Of a DNA stretch of 32,346 nt, positions 29,988 to 32,346 are shown piece by piece. The DNA comes from Leucogyrophana mollusca (taxonomy: Eukaryota > Basidiomycota > Agaricomycetes > Boletales). A program made the translations under genes and the position numbers. The stretch spans positions 1 to 32,346 of the forward strand of contig MU266610.1 in the NCBI GenBank assembly GCA_021014945.1, given 5' to 3'. The notes beneath the pieces were generated by a model. That model worked only from the letters and a program-made list of their open reading frames with translations. It was not told the origin of the DNA and did not search any database. Every line of letters starts with the position of its first letter. Position 1 is the stretch's first letter.

Positions 29988-32127
29988 CTTGCTCCTACAG
30001 CACTCAGATGGTAAATTATTGCCGCAGAATTAACCTTTGTTATGTTCGATGCTCTGGATATTTGTGGATCCTCGCAGTCCTACTTACCATGTTACCTGTC
30101 TTTTGGTTATCTAGTATTCGTACCATACTGATCACTCTCCATCGTCACGGACTACGCTTTTTCCGTTAAATTATTACATTAGACCGTATGGAACGCCGTC
30201 CTACACTTCCACTTTACTGAAGAATACCCCGAGTCCGAGTCGTCCACCATCAATCCCAGACCGTGGCCGGGCCTTCTAGCATATGGTCTGGAGGGGGAAA
30301 CATGTCAAAGGGCCCATGGTTGTTCTCACTTCCGATCCTCCTTGTAGACGTGTCCTCCGATTTCGGTACATCAGAATGTGTTTGGACTGCGACCAGCTGT
30401 CTCCGGGCGACGTTCCAGGAAAGTTTCCATCCACTGTGCTGATGATTTTCCTACCAGCGATGGAAGTCAGCAGTGTCGGTCTTTCATTGAGAAGGAAAAA
30501 TAGCAAAGTTGCGATTGCACGTCAGTGGCGGGGACCAAGAGGGAAAATTGTCATGAACAAGGAAGGACCTGCATAACTTGAAAGACGAGCCACAGCATGT
30601 TGTTGATCCTACGTCTCGTCTCGTTTCCCCAACACAGGGCTACAATATCTACTCGCCCGCGGTTCATTTCGCTACTCAGGACCTCGTCTCATTTCTCCAA
30701 CCCTCCGTCACACTTTCTTAGAGTCTCGTCTCTCCAGCCCAGTACTTTCAGAGTCTCACTGGCGTTGTAGTCTCGAGCTCCCTGGTTCAAGGTTTTCGCC
30801 TCGATCGAGTTTGTACTTCCTTTCGATCTGCGCGAGTGTCGCTTCCCACGCGAATTACATCATCTTTCATTTGGGATGTACTCGTCATTTTTTGGTTGGG
30901 GATGTAGTTACTTCGGCATCGGCTGCACTCACACGCCCATCGACGTCGACGCACCTCAGCACGCTTGCATGATGTCATGTTTCCGGGAAACTTCCAACCA
31001 TGGCGTACCCACAGGTGAGGCGGACACTGACCACTCTGTGCCAACTTGGTGTTGCTCAACGCGAGTCCTCAGCTTGGAACTTCAAGTTCCGGTTCCCCGC
31101 CAGCCTCCATCATCGTACTATTACCGTGTCCTCCCATGAGTAATCCTACTCCCGGAGCTGATCCTCCTCTAGTTGACTGGGTGGCCTCCTTAGCCTCTTC
31201 CTCGTGTTCGGTCTAGGCACTACGTGCGACCCTCTTTGACATTGATGCATCAAGAAGTGTGTCACGGGGTGACTCGACTGTGGTACGTCTTCTCTTGCCA
31301 ATCTACCACTCCATCCCGCCTCGTCTCAATCCTCAAACTGTCTAATCCCATCCCATCATGCCCACCACCCCCTGTCCCTCTCCTCTTGTCAACACTGCAA
31401 CAGTAGGAATAGCGAAATAGGTGTCGTCCGTCGATGGGGGAATGAGCATCATGAGAGCCACGCATTGTGAGGAGAACGTTCATGTAGTACATTGACGTTG
31501 TGAACGCCTATGATCACATGACACAGACAATGCCAATGGATGGAACATCAGCACTTCCGTGGGCGCAGTATCCATCTACGAGGGTGTCGTTTCCGTGAGT
31601 GCAAATTGAATGGCTGTTATCGACTGGCGAGCTCACACTCGCTCTAGGACACTCAGGCTTATTTTACGGTGTTCAGTCTGGTCCTAGGACCCTAGCGAGC
31701 ATATTGAGGGTCTTCAGGGAACCTTTCCCCTGCTAACCATCTTGATATCCGCCCATGATTGTGGTGCACGTTTGCTATCTTCTGCGGAGGGCTGTGACAC
31801 GGCAAGGAGCACCGCTACCAATGTCATCAACACTGTCTTGTTCCCACAAAGGGGAACTCAAGGTATTCTTCAGTGGCGGAGTGGACGACATTCTCGGTAC
31901 ATCAGTCCTCAGAACAACACATGAAGATATTCTACTTAATCGCTAACCGGAAGAGTGTGAAGTTGTGGAACAAGAGCATAGATACTCAAAAACATGTAAA
32001 ATATTCAAAACTGAGAGACCTCTATGATAAAACACATACTCGAAGTCCCAGAATTCAAGAATGGAACAATTGCGAGACAGTGAAAATTAGTTTACTGTAG
32101 GCGTACATTGAGACAGCCGGTCGAGTT
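29988..32127. other. 2.1 kb without a supported gene
   Basis: Scattered frames of 60-97 residues on both strands show no domain or splice pattern. Between 30612 and 30790 there is a loose repeat of the phrase TCTCGTCTC with C-rich tails (near 30613, 30686 and 30726), probably a degenerate low-complexity tract. A minus-strand peptide near 31490 (MYYMNVLLTMRG) faintly recalls membrane-protein ends but stands alone. Confidence 0.35.
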
Positions 32128-32280
32128 TCAAGCCTCTGTATCAGCTTCACGTCTGGAGGCCGAACCGTGATCTTGCTCCACCATGGTCTCGGGCTCCTCC
32201 TCTCCGGCCGTCCAGGAAGACAGATCCATGGCCCCAAACTGAATCGTACTCAGCTCTCCCTGCAATATGCCCTCCCTGAC
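32128..32280 (-). pseudogene. C-terminal end of a third DUF6533-type gene, cut by a repeat
   Basis: The minus strand reads REGILQGELSTIQFG and then an acidic tail of about 30 residues to a TGA at 32130-32128. Protein 2 (28196-29987) has REGTLCAEMSTIQFG at the same distance from its own end, so this is the tail of a paralogue. Exactly upstream, in what should be coding sequence, the 70-base repeat 32277-32346 begins; everything N-terminal is beyond the window. Either the gene is disrupted by the repeat or a fragment was captured beside it. Confidence 0.65.
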
Positions 32281-32346
32281 AAATCTAAGGAATTCCGGAG
32301 TTAGTCCGGAGCTCAGCCGGTGCCCGGAGTTAGGCAGATAACGACT
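32277..32346 (+). repeat. CCGGAG-rich repeat, compact form (copy 2, cut by the window end)
   Basis: Identical over all 70 bases to 3546-3615 and in the same orientation. It may extend beyond the window. It abuts the DUF6533 tail on its left. Confidence 0.85.

Noticed and set aside
30283..30576. 97-residue plus-strand frame
   Set aside because: No recognisable family, splice context or repeat support.
30612..30790. TCTCGTCTC-rich tract as a CRISPR-like or regular tandem array
   Set aside because: Spacing and sequence are irregular, and CRISPR arrays are not found in fungal nuclear genomes; it is low-complexity DNA.

Overview
The window looks like nuclear DNA of a filamentous basidiomycete, most likely an agaricomycete (Polyporales is a guess). 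The evidence is many introns of about 45-95 nt with GT-AG borders, microexons, and families typical of Agaricomycetes: DUF6533-type seven-transmembrane proteins, an aegerolysin, a basidiomycete-type cytochrome P450, a fatty-aldehyde-type dehydrogenase and a lineage-expanded nuclear-type hypothetical protein. No bacterial-type operon, rRNA, tRNA or CRISPR array is visible. Gene models were built by hand from reading frames and splice sites; for all but the aldehyde dehydrogenase the exon lengths sum to whole codons.

Layout. 321-2653 (+): intact 8-exon hypothetical protein. 2654-4594: transposon debris, namely the C-terminal end of a DDE-type transposase (-) whose intron is invaded by a CCGGAG-rich repeat. 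4595-7690: two broken copies of the peroxisome biogenesis gene PEX3 (+) separated by a dispersed element (called X here). 8194-12080: an aegerolysin (-) and an unusual MACPF-like protein (+) in divergent orientation, sharing a 1.3 kb promoter region that holds a diverged tandem repeat. 12870-17157 (-): the apparently intact six-exon PEX3 gene, with introns swollen by repeats. 18282-20004 (+): DUF6533 protein 1. 21181-23413 (+): intact 541-residue P450. 23766-24358: second copy of element X. 24860-27168 (+): aldehyde dehydrogenase. 28196-29987 (+): DUF6533 protein 2. 32128-32280 (-): the C-terminus of a third DUF6533 gene, cut by a copy of the repeat that also sits at 3546-3615.

How the genes may work together. 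Aegerolysins bind membrane lipids and in several mushrooms act with a MACPF partner to form pores; the divergent pair here fits that plan, although the MACPF-like protein is very diverged. The pair lies between PEX3 fragments on the left and the intact PEX3 on the right, so it sits inside a rearranged segmental duplication. The P450 and aldehyde dehydrogenase could act in oxidation of lipophilic compounds and lie between two DUF6533 genes, but nothing in the sequence proves a shared pathway. The notable oddities are the PEX3 duplication, repeat insertions into genes, GC-AG introns in the P450 and dehydrogenase, and conserved microexons.
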